Made by a program: the position numbers and the translations under genes. DNA of 64,000 nt, from contig OY282458.1 of NCBI GenBank assembly GCA_958296245.1, forward strand, positions 1,052,440 to 1,116,439. The letters run 5' to 3'. The notes under the pieces are model-generated. The model saw only the letters and a list, made by a program, of their open reading frames with translations. It searched no databases and was not told the origin of the DNA. This document shows, one piece after another, positions 26,802 through 36,700 of the stretch; the first letter of the stretch is position 1, and each line of letters opens with the position of its first letter. The stretch comes from an uncultured Dehalococcoidia bacterium (GTDB taxonomy: Bacteria > Chloroflexota > Dehalococcoidia > Lucifugimonadales > G958296245).

Positions 26802-26807
26802 TATAAT
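26802..26807 (+). promoter_or_regulatory. -10 box upstream of sucC
   Basis: Perfect TATAAT 26 bases before the sucC TTG start, with no good -35 at 16-18 bp. A transcript would begin only about 14 bases before the start codon. Confidence 0.35.
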
Positions 26808-26832
26808 TTATTCTCCTTCATGGGAGGTTGGA

Positions 26833-28014
26833 TTGCGTCTGCACGAATACCAAGCTAAAGAGATTCTCGCCAAGGCGGGGTGCGCCGTGCCGGCGGGTAG
26901 GGTGGCTCGGACGCCCGCCGAAGCGGCTGAGGCCGCCGAGGCGCTCGCCGGGCGCGTCGTGGTGAAAGCCCAGGTCCACGCCGGCGGACGCGGCAAGGCT
27001 GGAGGCGTAAAGCTCGCCGCCTCCGCCGCGGAGGCCCGCGACGCCGCCGCTTCCATGCTTGGCTCGACCCTGGTGACGCCGCAGACAGGCTTGGCGGGTG
27101 TGCCAGTAGACGCCGTGCTAGTGGAAGAGGCGCTGGAAGTAGACGAGGAGCTATACGCTGCCATAGCCATCGACGGCGCCGAAGGCGGCGCCGTGGTAAT
27201 GGTCAGCGCGGCCGGCGGCATGGAGATCGAGGAGGTGGCGGAGCGCACCCCGGAGAAGATAATCCGCGCTCCCGTCGACCCGGTTCTGGGACTCATGCCC
27301 TACCAGATCAGGAAGCTCGCCAACGGCCTTGGCGTAGACTCGAGGCTGATGAGGCCGGTATCCGGCATGTTGGAACGGCTCTACTCCGTGTTCTCCGGCA
27401 ACGACTGCTCGCTGGTCGAGGTGAACCCGCTTGTCATAACCACGGATGGGGCCGTGCTGGCCGCCGACGCCAAACTGGACGTCGACGACGACGCCCTGTT
27501 CAGGCGGCCCGACCTCCTTCAGATGAGAGACCCAGGCCAGGAAGACCCCTTGGAGGCGCAGGCTCGCAGCTATGGAATCAGCTATGTGAAACTGGACGGA
27601 GCCGTGGGGTGTCTGGTAAACGGCGCCGGCCTTGCGATGGCCACAATGGACGTGACGGACGCCGCCGGCGCCTCGCCGGCGAACTTCCTCGACGTGGGGG
27701 GCAGCGCCGACGTGAATAAGGTCGCCCAGGCGATGGGAATCATCCTGTCCGATCCCAACGTCGAGACGGTGCTTATAAACATCTTCGGCGGCATCCTGCG
27801 GTGCGACCTCGTGTCGGAAGGGGTGCTGGAGGCGGCGAGGGCCGCACCGGGCGCCATGCGGCCTATGGTGGTCCGAATGCAGGGCACCAACGCGGAAGAG
27901 GGGCGGGCCCTCCTGGCGGAGTCGGGCCTCGCCGTGACACTCGTTGACGACATGGCCCAAGCCGCTGACGCCGTCAGGGCACAGCCCAAGGGCTCCGGGC
28001 TGGGAGGGGAATAA
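26833..28014 (+). CDS. sucC: Succinyl-CoA synthetase beta subunit
   Basis: A 393-residue ADP/GDP-forming succinate-CoA ligase beta subunit, a TCA-cycle enzyme. The ATP-grasp domain opens 'RLHEYQAKEILAKAG' and contains 'VVKAQVHAGGRGKAGGVKL'. The C-terminal CoA-ligase domain has 'ANFLDVGGSADVNKVAQAM' and 'INIFGGILRCDLVSEG'. The TTG at 26833, with GGAGG about five bases upstream, gives the canonical N-terminus; a longer frame overlaps the tRNA-proximal region. The stop is directly followed by sucD's GTG. Confidence 0.96.
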   Translation: MRLHEYQAKEILAKAGCAVPAGRVARTPAEAAEAAEALAGRVVVKAQVHAGGRGKAGGVKLAASAAEARDAAASMLGSTLVTPQTGLAGVPVDAVLVEEALEVDEELYAAIAIDGAEGGAVVMVSAAGGMEIEEVAERTPEKIIRAPVDPVLGLMPYQIRKLANGLGVDSRLMRPVSGMLERLYSVFSGNDCSLVEVNPLVITTDGAVLAADAKLDVDDDALFRRPDLLQMRDPGQEDPLEAQARSYGISYVKLDGAVGCLVNGAGLAMATMDVTDAAGASPANFLDVGGSADVNKVAQAMGIILSDPNVETVLINIFGGILRCDLVSEGVLEAARAAPGAMRPMVVRMQGTNAEEGRALLAESGLAVTLVDDMAQAADAVRAQPKGSGLGGE

Positions 28015-28911
28015 GTGAGCATCCTCGTAGACCAACGGACCCGGCTTCTCGTCCAGGGGATTACCGGCAAGGAGGGCAGCTTCCATGCCCAGCGCTGCCG
28101 GGATTACGGCGCCAACGTGGTCGCCGGCGTAACGCCGGGGCGCGGCGGCATGGTGGTCGGCGGCGACGTCCCCGTCTACGATACCGTCAGCCAGGCAGTG
28201 ACGGAGACAGGCGCCAACGCCGCGCTCGTGTTCGTGCCGCCCCCCTTTGCCGCCGACGCCATCGTCGAGTCGGCAGAGGCGGGCTTGTCCCCTATTGTAA
28301 GCATCACCGAGGGCATCCCCGTGGCCGATACGGTTAAAGTCGTGCATTATCTTGGCGGCAAGGACGTCACACTGCTGGGGCCCAACTGCCCCGGCGTCAT
28401 ATCGCCCGCCGCTCGGTGCAAGGTGGGCATCATGCCGGGCGCGATCCACCGACCCGGCAGGGTGGGCGTAGTCTCCCGCAGCGGCACGCTGACGTATGAA
28501 GCCGTGGGGCAGCTTTCGGCCCTGGGCATCGGGCAGTCCACCTGTGTAGGGATAGGCGGCGACCCGGTAAGCGGCATGTCCTACGTTGAAGTGCTGCGTC
28601 TGTTCCAGGAGGACCCGGAAACGGACGCGGTCGTTCTCATAGGGGAGATAGGGGGCACCCGCGAGCAGGAAGCCGCCGAGTTCATCACGGGCAGCTTTAC
28701 CAAGCCCATCGCGGCGTTGATCGTGGGCCGGAGCGCCCCCCCCGGGCGGCGGATGGGGCACGCGGGCGCGATAATCACGGGCCGGGCAGGCCGCGCCGAG
28801 GAGAAGGTTAAGGCCTTGGAGACGGCGGGCGCCGCGACGGTACCGGGGCCCGCGCTGATTGGCGCAACGATGAGGGACCTCCTTGCGGATACCCACGCGA
28901 AGCCGGCATGA
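28015..28911 (+). CDS. sucD: Succinyl-CoA synthetase alpha subunit
   Basis: A 298-residue alpha subunit. The CoA-binding Rossmann domain has '[20 protein letters not shown]' and '[12 protein letters not shown]'; the phospho-histidine lies in '[13 protein letters not shown]' near residue 245. GTG start at 28015 immediately follows the sucC stop, so both subunits are translated from one message in equal amounts. Length and motifs are normal. Confidence 0.96.
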   Translation: MSILVDQRTRLLVQGITGKEGSFHAQRCRDYGANVVAGVTPGRGGMVVGGDVPVYDTVSQAVTETGANAALVFVPPPFAADAIVESAEAGLSPIVSITEGIPVADTVKVVHYLGGKDVTLLGPNCPGVISPAARCKVGIMPGAIHRPGRVGVVSRSGTLTYEAVGQLSALGIGQSTCVGIGGDPVSGMSYVEVLRLFQEDPETDAVVLIGEIGGTREQEAAEFITGSFTKPIAALIVGRSAPPGRRMGHAGAIITGRAGRAEEKVKALETAGAATVPGPALIGATMRDLLADTHAKPA

Positions 28912-28940
28912 CCGGCGCCGCACTCGGCAGAGGGGGTTGG

Positions 28941-28949
28941 TGATATACT
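28941..28949 (+). promoter_or_regulatory. Extended -10 upstream of pyrG
   Basis: TG-A-TATACT lies about 97 bases before the pyrG start, after the sucD stop. No good -35. It may give pyrG a promoter separate from sucCD. Confidence 0.4.
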
Positions 28950-29045
28950 CCCCTCCGGTGGCATGACTGAGATGAAGTCTGACATCGCCCTCTCCGGTGA
29001 CGACCCTGCCCCTCCTTCCTTCTCATCGGCCCTGGCGGCGTCCGG

Positions 29046-30710
29046 GTGACCAAGTTCGTATTCGTCACCGGAGGGGTCGTCAGCTCGGTGGGCAAAGGCA
29101 TCGCCGTAGCCTCCCTGGGGCGTATCCTCCACAGCCGCGGGGTAGCCCTGTCCGTGCTGAAACTCGACCCCTACCTGAACGTCGATCCGGGCACGATGTC
29201 TCCGTATCAGCACGGCGAGGTATTCGTCACGGCGGACGGGTCCGAGACCGACTTGGACCTCGGGCACTACGAGAGATTCATCGACATCGGATTGACCAAG
29301 GCGTCGAACGTCACCGCCGGGCAGATATTCTCTGACGTCATAGCCAGGGAACGGAAGGGCGAGTTCCTTGGCGGCACGATCCAATCGGTCCCGCACGTTA
29401 CGGACGCCATCAAGGAGCGGATGTACGGGCTCGTAGAGGAGAGCGGCGCGCAGGTCATCGTCGTCGAGGTCGGGGGCACTGTCGGGGACATAGAGGGGCA
29501 GCCGTTCCTCGAAGCGATCAGGCAGATGCGCAACGAGGTCGGCCGCGACGAGGTTTTCTATATCCACGTCACCTTTCTGCCATATATATCTGCGACCGGC
29601 GAGCTGAAGACCAAGCCGACGCAGCACAGCGTCAGGGAGCTCAGGAGCATAGGCATTCAGCCCGACGCCATAGTATGCAGGAGCGACCACCCGGTAGAAG
29701 ACGACATAAAGGACAAGATAGCCATCCACTGCGACGTCCCCCGTGAGGGCGTTATCGGACTCCCCACCGTCGATACGGTGTACGAGGTGCCCCTACTCTT
29801 GGAGGAGGAGGGGTTGGGCGACCTGGTAACACGTTTCCTTGGGCTGCCCACTGCCGGCAGCGGCATGGGCGAGTGGCGGAAGATGGTCGACGCAATCAGA
29901 GAGTCCGAAGAGACTCTGCCCATCGCCGTGGTGGGCAAGTACGTCGATCTTCAGGACGCCTACATCTCCGTCAAGGAGGCGCTGCTCCATGCCGGATTGC
30001 GCCACGGGCTCAGCATCGACGTGCAATGGGTCTCGGCGGAGGAGATCGAAGAGCACGGCCCGGACGGCCTCCTCTCCCTGGTTCGCGGCATCGTGGTACC
30101 GGGCGGGTTCGGCCCGCGCGGCGTCGAGGGCATGATAGACACCGCCCGGTACGCGCGGACGCAGGGAGTGCCCTACTTGGGCCTGTGCCTCGGACTGCAG
30201 GTCATGGTCATCGAGGCCGCCCGGCACGTCATCGGACTGCCCGGCGCCAACTCCACGGAGTTCGACCCCAAGACCGGGGCTCCGGTGATCGATCTCATGC
30301 CCGACCAGAGGGGAGTCACCCAGATGGGCGGGACCATGAGACTCGGCATATACCCATGCAGAGTTGAGGAGGGAAGCTGGGCGGCTCGGGCCTACGGGGC
30401 GAAGGTCGTCCAAGAGAGACACAGGCACCGTTTCGAGCTAAATAACGCCTACAGGGAGGCGCTCGAGACTGCGGGGCTTCACGCCACGGGCCTGTCGCCC
30501 GACGGAAGCCTCGTCGAGATCATGGAGATGTCGGACCAAGAGTTCATGGTGGGCGTCCAGTTCCACCCGGAGTTCCTGTCCAGACCCAACCGGCCCCATC
30601 CGCTGTTCGGCGAGTTCGTCGGCGTCGCCAAGCGGACCCTGAGGGAGGGCGGACAGCACGAGATGCCGCTGGATGCGGCAAAGAACGCACGGCAGCGCGA
30701 CCGCCTCTAG
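29046..30710 (+). CDS. pyrG: CTP synthase
   Basis: A 554-residue glutamine-hydrolysing CTP synthase, converting UTP to CTP. The synthetase domain begins 'KFVFVTGGVVSSVGKGIAVA' and includes 'KLDPYLNVDPGTMSPYQHGE'. The C-terminal class I glutamine amidotransferase has the nucleophile cysteine in 'YLGLCLGLQVM' and the His/Glu pair in 'VQFHPEFLSRP'. GTG start at 29046 gives the standard N-terminus. The C-terminal tail after 'RPHPLFGEFVG' is about 25 residues and slightly basic. Confidence 0.96.
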   Translation: MTKFVFVTGGVVSSVGKGIAVASLGRILHSRGVALSVLKLDPYLNVDPGTMSPYQHGEVFVTADGSETDLDLGHYERFIDIGLTKASNVTAGQIFSDVIARERKGEFLGGTIQSVPHVTDAIKERMYGLVEESGAQVIVVEVGGTVGDIEGQPFLEAIRQMRNEVGRDEVFYIHVTFLPYISATGELKTKPTQHSVRELRSIGIQPDAIVCRSDHPVEDDIKDKIAIHCDVPREGVIGLPTVDTVYEVPLLLEEEGLGDLVTRFLGLPTAGSGMGEWRKMVDAIRESEETLPIAVVGKYVDLQDAYISVKEALLHAGLRHGLSIDVQWVSAEEIEEHGPDGLLSLVRGIVVPGGFGPRGVEGMIDTARYARTQGVPYLGLCLGLQVMVIEAARHVIGLPGANSTEFDPKTGAPVIDLMPDQRGVTQMGGTMRLGIYPCRVEEGSWAARAYGAKVVQERHRHRFELNNAYREALETAGLHATGLSPDGSLVEIMEMSDQEFMVGVQFHPEFLSRPNRPHPLFGEFVGVAKRTLREGGQHEMPLDAAKNARQRDRL

Positions 30711-30753
30711 CCAGGCTTCGTATTTCACGCGCTCCGCGGGCATTCGTCTCGGC

Positions 30754-30887
30754 AAGTCTGAACAGTAACCCCTTGGTTGGAAACTGCTCAGACTCCGTGA
30801 GACCCGAAGGGGGAAATCCAGAGAGGTTCTCCCCTCCGGCAGGGGGTCTGGGGCTGTGCCCCAGTTACCCAGGGGTGGGCGGGTGCT
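30754..30887. repeat. Dispersed inverted-repeat element (CTGTTCAGA family), copy 1
   Basis: Outward-facing ends AAGTCTGAACAGTAAC (30754-30769) and AAACTGCTCAGACTCCGTGAG (30781-30801) are separated by 11 bases. The following ~90 bases (TCTCCCCTCCGGCAGGGGGTCTGGGG...) match the reverse complement of 60645-60751 almost base for base. The inner part forms GGGGT...CCCCA-type hairpins and could double as a terminator for pyrG. It encodes the last residues of the convergent CAP-LRR protein, whose stop lies at 30865-30867. Confidence 0.75.
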
Positions 30888-33192
30888 CTCCGGACGGAAT
30901 GAAGGCGCCGTCTGCGGCACTTGTACAGAACGGCAGGTTAAGCGTGCTTAGGTCACCTCCCTGTACGCCTCGCAACCCTTCGGGTACGCAACCGGTTAGC
31001 TGATTGGTACCGCCAAGCCACAGCCACTCCAAGTTGGTTAGGCCCTCCAACTCGGACGGTATGTTTCCTCTAAGCTGGTTTCCCCGAAGCTCCAACACCC
31101 TCAAGTTGGAGAGGCTACCCAGCCCGGGCGAAATTTCCCCGCTCAACTGGTTATTCCCGATCCACAGGCTTTGCAGGTTGGTGAGACTGCCCAGTTCGGT
31201 CGGTATCTTTCCACTAAGACGGTTACCCCAGAGCTCCAGTGCCCTCAGTTTGGAGAGGTCGCCAATCTCGGACGGTATCGCGCCAGTCAGTTGGTTCCCT
31301 CCCAAGTTCAGGTTTTCCAGGTCGGATAGGCTGCTCAGCTCGGACGGTATCCTTCCGCTCAGTTGGTTGTTCTTTAAGTCCAGCTCAATGACTCGTCCGC
31401 TGTGGTCGGTAGTGACGCCGTGCCATTCACGTATTGGCGCGTCGCTAAGCCAGTTCGTGTTGTTCTTCCAGCCCGCGCCGGCCGTCGCATTGTAGAGCGC
31501 GACCAGCACGGCCCTATCAGAGGTGTATGTGCCAGTGGGTGTCTCGGTCGGATTTCCGGCCCGGAGCTCAGTCAACTTGGGTGCAGGCGTGACAGGTGAG
31601 CCTGTAGGTGCAGGACTGGGGTGGGCCGTCCAGTCCTCCGCGATACGGGCTACGGTATCGAGTTCGCTGGGCGAGTCAGTAGGATCGGGGCGATCCGTCG
31701 AGTCCTTCGTTACCGACAGCTCGACCAGAACCTCCGTTGCCCGCCAGACGACGACTGTATACACGCCAGAGGGTGCGGCCAGACCTCCCAAGGAAGCCGA
31801 GAAGCTGAATCCGCCCGGTGTTTCGATCCATTCGTCCGCAACGACCTCATTATCCTGAAGAGAGTCATAATAGAAGTCAGCCCCCGGTGGCTCCAAGACT
31901 ACAGCAACCGGTTCCACGCAGGTTTCTGTGAACCCTCCACCAACGCAATAGCTGTCTAACCGGTCGAGTTGCCCCCGCGTCTTCGGGGTGGGCGGCGGGT
32001 CGAAGAATATGGACACAATTGGCGCGACGTCGACCCCCGCTGCAATCTTGGAGACCGAGAACGACAGTTGGCCATTGGGCGAGAGGATTGGCGGTGCGTT
32101 TGCTACTACGTCGCCTCCCTCGAAATGCTGCACGAACGCCACCCTTCTGCCATTGGCTGCTATGCCGATGTTTACGGCCCGGTGGGTCTCGCCCAAGATA
32201 TTGTCCCGATGCCCCCAATCCGCATGCGCGTCGTCGTACATCATGCCCCACTGGAGTTCCCGGATTGCGCCGCGGACCGTTGGCACTTCACACGCGACAA
32301 GGGATGAATCGCAGTTCTTCGCGGTCCACTGACGGCTGAACCAGCCGTGAGTAGCAGCATTCTCGTGGGCGTAACTGGTTCCCCCCGTCTCCGTGTACAC
32401 CATGTAGGGTTTCCGCCCGTCCGCCCACCAATGGCCCATGTAGTCGTTCGCGAGCATGTCCTCCGCGTGCAGCTGCGCCGCCGGGTTCGATCCCAATACG
32501 ACGTGAGGGAGTCCATGAGCCTCCCGGTCCTCATTGATCAGGGCGAGTGCAAAGGCCCGGAACTCAATCAACTCGGCTGCAGTCATCTCGGTTGCTGTCA
32601 TCTCAGTTGCAGAACCGGGGGCCGTCCCGTCCCTCGTATTAAGAGATCCGAGGAGGATGAATGCCCCAGTGATGCCCACTGAGATGATGAACCAGATTAG
32701 CCAGGGGCTTCCGCCACGGCGCGGCGCACCGCTGCCGCCTTGATGCCCGCCCGCCCCCGACTTTAGTGGAGCGGGTCGGCTTTCCCCGCCCTTCCTCTCC
32801 TCGGACGGTTGCTTCGCCTGTGAAGCGAGACGGCTGAGCAGAGCATCAAGGAACTCCTTGTCCTCGTAGTTGAGGCTGTCGGTACTCTTTTCATTCTCAT
32901 TGGACGGTTGCCTCGCCTGAGATGGTCTTTCATTCTCCGTGGCCTGTCCTTGCTTGAGTGGCGCATCAAGGCGACGTTGAGCCCAGCCATTCCTAAAGCA
33001 GCTAGGGCACCTTATCGGTTTTCCGTCCGCAAGGCGGACGATTTCGCCCGTGCGGTTACACATTGAACACGCCACCCATTCATAGCCAGGACGTGGCTCC
33101 CTCGTTGGGCGGCTCTTCCGTTTGCTCCTGTATTCTTTACAATCGAAACAAGTGCAAGTAGGGGAGTGGTCGTTGATCCAAGAACTAGGCAT
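30865..33192 (-). CDS. Zinc-ribbon / TM / CAP-domain / leucine-rich-repeat surface protein
   Basis: A 775-residue protein with an unusual domain order. Cysteine pairs C13/C15/C18, C42/C45 and C62/C65 form zinc-ribbon-like knuckles. A charged disordered part and one transmembrane helix (about 164-182, 'WLIWFIISVGITGAFILLG') follow. The CAP/SCP domain (about 205-345) has 'LALINEDREAHGLPHVVL' and 'DDAHADWGHRDNIL'. A beta-rich region and a Pro/Thr linker lead to about six plant-type 24-residue LRRs ('LxxLxLxxNQLxGxIPSEL', ~600-755). Topology should be zinc ribbons inside, CAP and LRR outside. The last residues are encoded by the dispersed repeat. Confidence 0.82.
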   Translation of the reverse strand: MPSSWINDHSPTCTCFDCKEYRSKRKSRPTREPRPGYEWVACSMCNRTGEIVRLADGKPIRCPSCFRNGWAQRRLDAPLKQGQATENERPSQARQPSNENEKSTDSLNYEDKEFLDALLSRLASQAKQPSEERKGGESRPAPLKSGAGGHQGGSGAPRRGGSPWLIWFIISVGITGAFILLGSLNTRDGTAPGSATEMTATEMTAAELIEFRAFALALINEDREAHGLPHVVLGSNPAAQLHAEDMLANDYMGHWWADGRKPYMVYTETGGTSYAHENAATHGWFSRQWTAKNCDSSLVACEVPTVRGAIRELQWGMMYDDAHADWGHRDNILGETHRAVNIGIAANGRRVAFVQHFEGGDVVANAPPILSPNGQLSFSVSKIAAGVDVAPIVSIFFDPPPTPKTRGQLDRLDSYCVGGGFTETCVEPVAVVLEPPGADFYYDSLQDNEVVADEWIETPGGFSFSASLGGLAAPSGVYTVVVWRATEVLVELSVTKDSTDRPDPTDSPSELDTVARIAEDWTAHPSPAPTGSPVTPAPKLTELRAGNPTETPTGTYTSDRAVLVALYNATAGAGWKNNTNWLSDAPIREWHGVTTDHSGRVIELDLKNNQLSGRIPSELSSLSDLENLNLGGNQLTGAIPSEIGDLSKLRALELWGNRLSGKIPTELGSLTNLQSLWIGNNQLSGEISPGLGSLSNLRVLELRGNQLRGNIPSELEGLTNLEWLWLGGTNQLTGCVPEGLRGVQGGDLSTLNLPFCTSAADGAFIPSGEHPPTPG

Positions 33193-33351
33193 TAAGCCTG
33201 CTCCTTACCATTGCTCAGCGTCATGGCAAGCCCCGGGTGTACGACGAGACGACCGAGGACGTTGCCCGAGGAGATGCCGATGGCGTGGCGCATCCGGCGT
33301 TATCCTCGGCTGGCCGCGTCTTCTTGGCCGTTCGCCGCTCATGAGCAGGCG

Positions 33352-33762
33352 CTAGGCGATGTCCAGGCGGTGCTCGGTGATGGCGCCGGCCTCGTCTATT
33401 TTGAACGCGCGGATCACCGGCTCATCCTCGTTTGCTATAGACACCAGCACGTAGTGCTCGTCCAGGTAGCCGCTCTGGAGGGCCATCCGGACGTCGGTCT
33501 GCGACGGGTAGGCGGCCGAATGGGTGTGGGAGTGGTAGAAGGCTATCAGCTCCCAGCCCCTGCGCTCGCATTCCAGCATGGCGTGGAGCTGTTCTTGCGG
33601 GTCCATGACGTAGCGGTACGGGCTGTGCGCCGTGTTGGTGATCCTGTAGAGCTTGCTCACTTCTCCGTCGGCGCCTGCCAGGATCCCGCAGCACTCGTCC
33701 GGGGCGCTCTCGCGGGCATGGGCGACCATCTCGTCTGCGAATCTCTTCTCCAGGGTGCGCAT
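33352..33762 (-). CDS. M67-family JAMM-domain metallopeptidase
   Basis: A 136-residue stand-alone JAMM/MPN domain. The zinc site is 'AFYHSHTHSAAYPSQTD' (HxHxxxxxxxxxD) with an upstream glutamate in 'ECCGILAG'. Bacterial relatives cleave isopeptide or C-terminal amides of ubiquitin-like sulfur carriers (as with MoaD/ThiS-type partners) or process cysteine-related precursors. ATG at 33762 lies 30 bases after the stop of the large GAF kinase, suggesting co-transcription. No ubiquitin-like protein is encoded next to it, so the target is unknown. Confidence 0.88.
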   Translation of the reverse strand: MRTLEKRFADEMVAHARESAPDECCGILAGADGEVSKLYRITNTAHSPYRYVMDPQEQLHAMLECERRGWELIAFYHSHTHSAAYPSQTDVRMALQSGYLDEHYVLVSIANEDEPVIRAFKIDEAGAITEHRLDIA

Positions 33763-33792
33763 GGGTACTGTCTCCCGCCTCGGGCCGCGCCG

Positions 33793-36700
33793 CTACAGCG
33801 AGAAGTGGACTGCCGCGCCCTCGCCCTCGCGCCCCTCGGCCCAAACCTTGCCCCCGTGGCGGCGCACGACGTGCCTGACGATAGCCAAGCCCACCCCGGC
33901 GCCGTCGAACTCTTCGACGGGGTGCAATCGATGGAATAGATCGAAGATATTGCCGGCTTCGGCGGGGTCGAACCCGGCTCCGTTGTCCCGCACGTAGAAT
34001 GACCTGGAGCCGGACTCCTCCGAGGAGCCGACCTCGATCCGCGCTCCCTCGGTTGCGGACGTGAACTTCCAGGCGTTGGCGATGAGCTCCTCCAGGGCCG
34101 CCTCGAGCAACTGCGGGTCGCCCTCGGCGGACAGGCCGCCGGCAACGGAGATGGCGACTTCGCGGTCCGGCTCGTCCCGGCGCATCCTCCTGGTCAGGGA
34201 CCGCGCCAGCGCGCTGAGGTCGACGGACGCGCGCCGAAGGGGGGCGTCCATGGCCAACGAGAGCGTGCGCAGGTCGTCCAGGATGGCCGCCAGCCTGCGT
34301 CCGTGCAGGGCAGCCCTGGCGGCGATTGCCGTGCCGTCCTGCCCGGACTCGCTCAGGCTGCCTTCGAGCAGGGTTTGCTTGAAGTTCTCTATAGTGCGTA
34401 GGGGAAGGTGGAGGTTCACGGAACTGGGGTAGCCGTGGGCGCCCCCGTCCTTCGATTCCGTCACGTCTCGTATAGAGCCGGACATCCTGACCGGGATGCC
34501 CGACTCGCCCCAGATCGCGCGGCCCCGGTCCCAGAACCAGCGGGTCTCCCCCGCTCCTGTCTCGATCCGGTACGTGACGTCGAAGGGGACACGGCGCTCG
34601 ACGTGCTCGCTGAGGCACTGGAGTACCCGCTCGCGGTCTCCCGGGTGGACCCTCGTTTCCAGACCCCTGACGCCCCCGGCGCCGGCCGGCCCGTCGACTC
34701 CGATCATCTCCACCAGGCGGGGCGACCACCAGACCTCGCCCGCCGATATGTTCCAGTCCCAGAGCCCGTCCCCGGACCCGGCCACTGCTCGTTCGAGTCG
34801 TTGCACGGCCTCCCTGACTGACTCCTCCACCTGCTTGTACTCCACGTGCATCTGAGCGTTTGCTATGGGTCCAGCCAACTGCGAGGCGATCATCTCGGCC
34901 AGCGCGGCATCGTGGGGGGTGTAGGTGTTGGGTCTCGCCGTGCTCAGGCTCAGCAGCCCCACCGTCTCTTCGCCTGCAATCAGCGGCGCCAGAAGCACCG
35001 CCGGCAGGGCGGTGGAGGAGTGGTTGAGCGGGCCGAAGATCTTCTGGGACAGCTCCTCTGCGCGGTTCCCGGTAGCGGCCTCTCCGGACGTGAGCACGCC
35101 CAGCAGTTCGCGGCTGGACATGCGGACCTGTCCGGCCCCTTCGGCGCTCGTCTCGCCGCCTCCCGCGGTGAAGGCTATGGCGAGGCTCTCCCGCCGCAGG
35201 TCCGCCGTCCAGATCGATAGGCGGTCGTAGAGCAGCAGCGCGCCTATGAGGTCGGCCAATTTGCCATAGACCTCTCTGACGTCCAGCGTGGACGCGGCGA
35301 CGCGGCCTATCTCTGCGATGACCTCGATCTCCTTCCTGGCCGTCTCATGCTCGGCGCGCGCAGTCATCCCGTGGAGCGGCCCTGCCAGCATGTTGGCCGC
35401 CAGCCTGCCGGTCTCGAGGTGCGCGTCGTGGTAGGCCCTTTGCGTCGTGGATCCCAGGGCCACACCGCCGGTCAGCCCGCCGCCGCCTGTGATCGGTAGA
35501 GCGAGCACCGAGTGTATCCCGGCGTTCGTGTAGGCTGCCACGGCGCCGGCGCTCATCAGCAGGGGAGCCTCTGCCTGCGCCAGTGCCTCGGCTGCCGCGT
35601 CGGCTGCTGCGCCTGCATCCCGGGCATCCAGAGGAATCCCGGTCGAGTGGAGCATCACGGTCGAGGCGTCCCCCGCGATGGCGAAAGCGTCCAGCCTGTC
35701 GTACGGGACCAGCTTTTGGAGCGGCGGGGCAGCGGCTTTCAGGAGCGAGGCCGAGTCGGCCGCCGCGGCAATGGCGCTGCTCAGTTCGGCCAGCGCCCGT
35801 TCGCGCCCTTCCGCCTCGACCAGCCGGGCGGCGGCTGTTCGGGCTGAGATGGCGCCCGCGACGTGCGCGGCGGCTCTGAGCACGACCTCCCGCTTGCGTC
35901 CGGCGAAAGCGTCCGGCGCGTTGGCGCCCAAGCCCAGCGACCCGACGGCCTCCCCGCCGTATGCCAGAGGGACTCCCATGAAGGAGCGCTGCCCCGCCTG
36001 CACGTAGGGCCTCAGCGCGGGGAATCGTTCCAGGGCCTCGGGTGTAGCGACCGTGACCGTATCGCCCGCGTCGAGAGTAAGCGAGGCGAGGGACGGCGCC
36101 CCTATATACGGCTCCTCACCGGAGGCGTACAGGAGCCGGCCTCCGTCTGTGGATGCAATCTCGATCCGGTCCACCGGGACGAGCCTCTTGAGGATGGCGG
36201 CGGCAGACGCCAGCGCGGCGTCCAGGCCGTCGGCCTGCGACACCGCCCGGCCCATCTCCGCAAGGCCGTCCTCTTCGCGGTCCCGGGCGGCCCTCTGCCG
36301 CAGAAGGCCTTCCCTCTCGACGCATCCTGACAGCATGGCGGCAGCCTGCCTGATGGGCGCCAGACGTGATTGAGTCAGGGATCCCGAGGTGGTGGAGGCC
36401 AGCACGAGCGCCCCGGTATGGCCCCGGGTGGAGGGCAGCGGCGCTGCGGCCACGGCTCGGATGCTCTTCCCCGCCAGAGGCGGCCACTGCCTGACGACGG
36501 CGGACAGCAATTCCGGGGACTCGTCCGTGATCAGCCTGCCCTCTCTGCCTACCAGGTTCTCCAGAGCTTCGGCCTCCACCCGGTAGGTCTCGGAGGGGCT
36601 CCACGTTTCCTCTTCGAGGCCAACGGCGAACGCGGTTCTTGCGGACGCCTGCTCCGGACCGGTTAACACCACCGCGAGCAGGTCGAACGCGGCCACCTTC

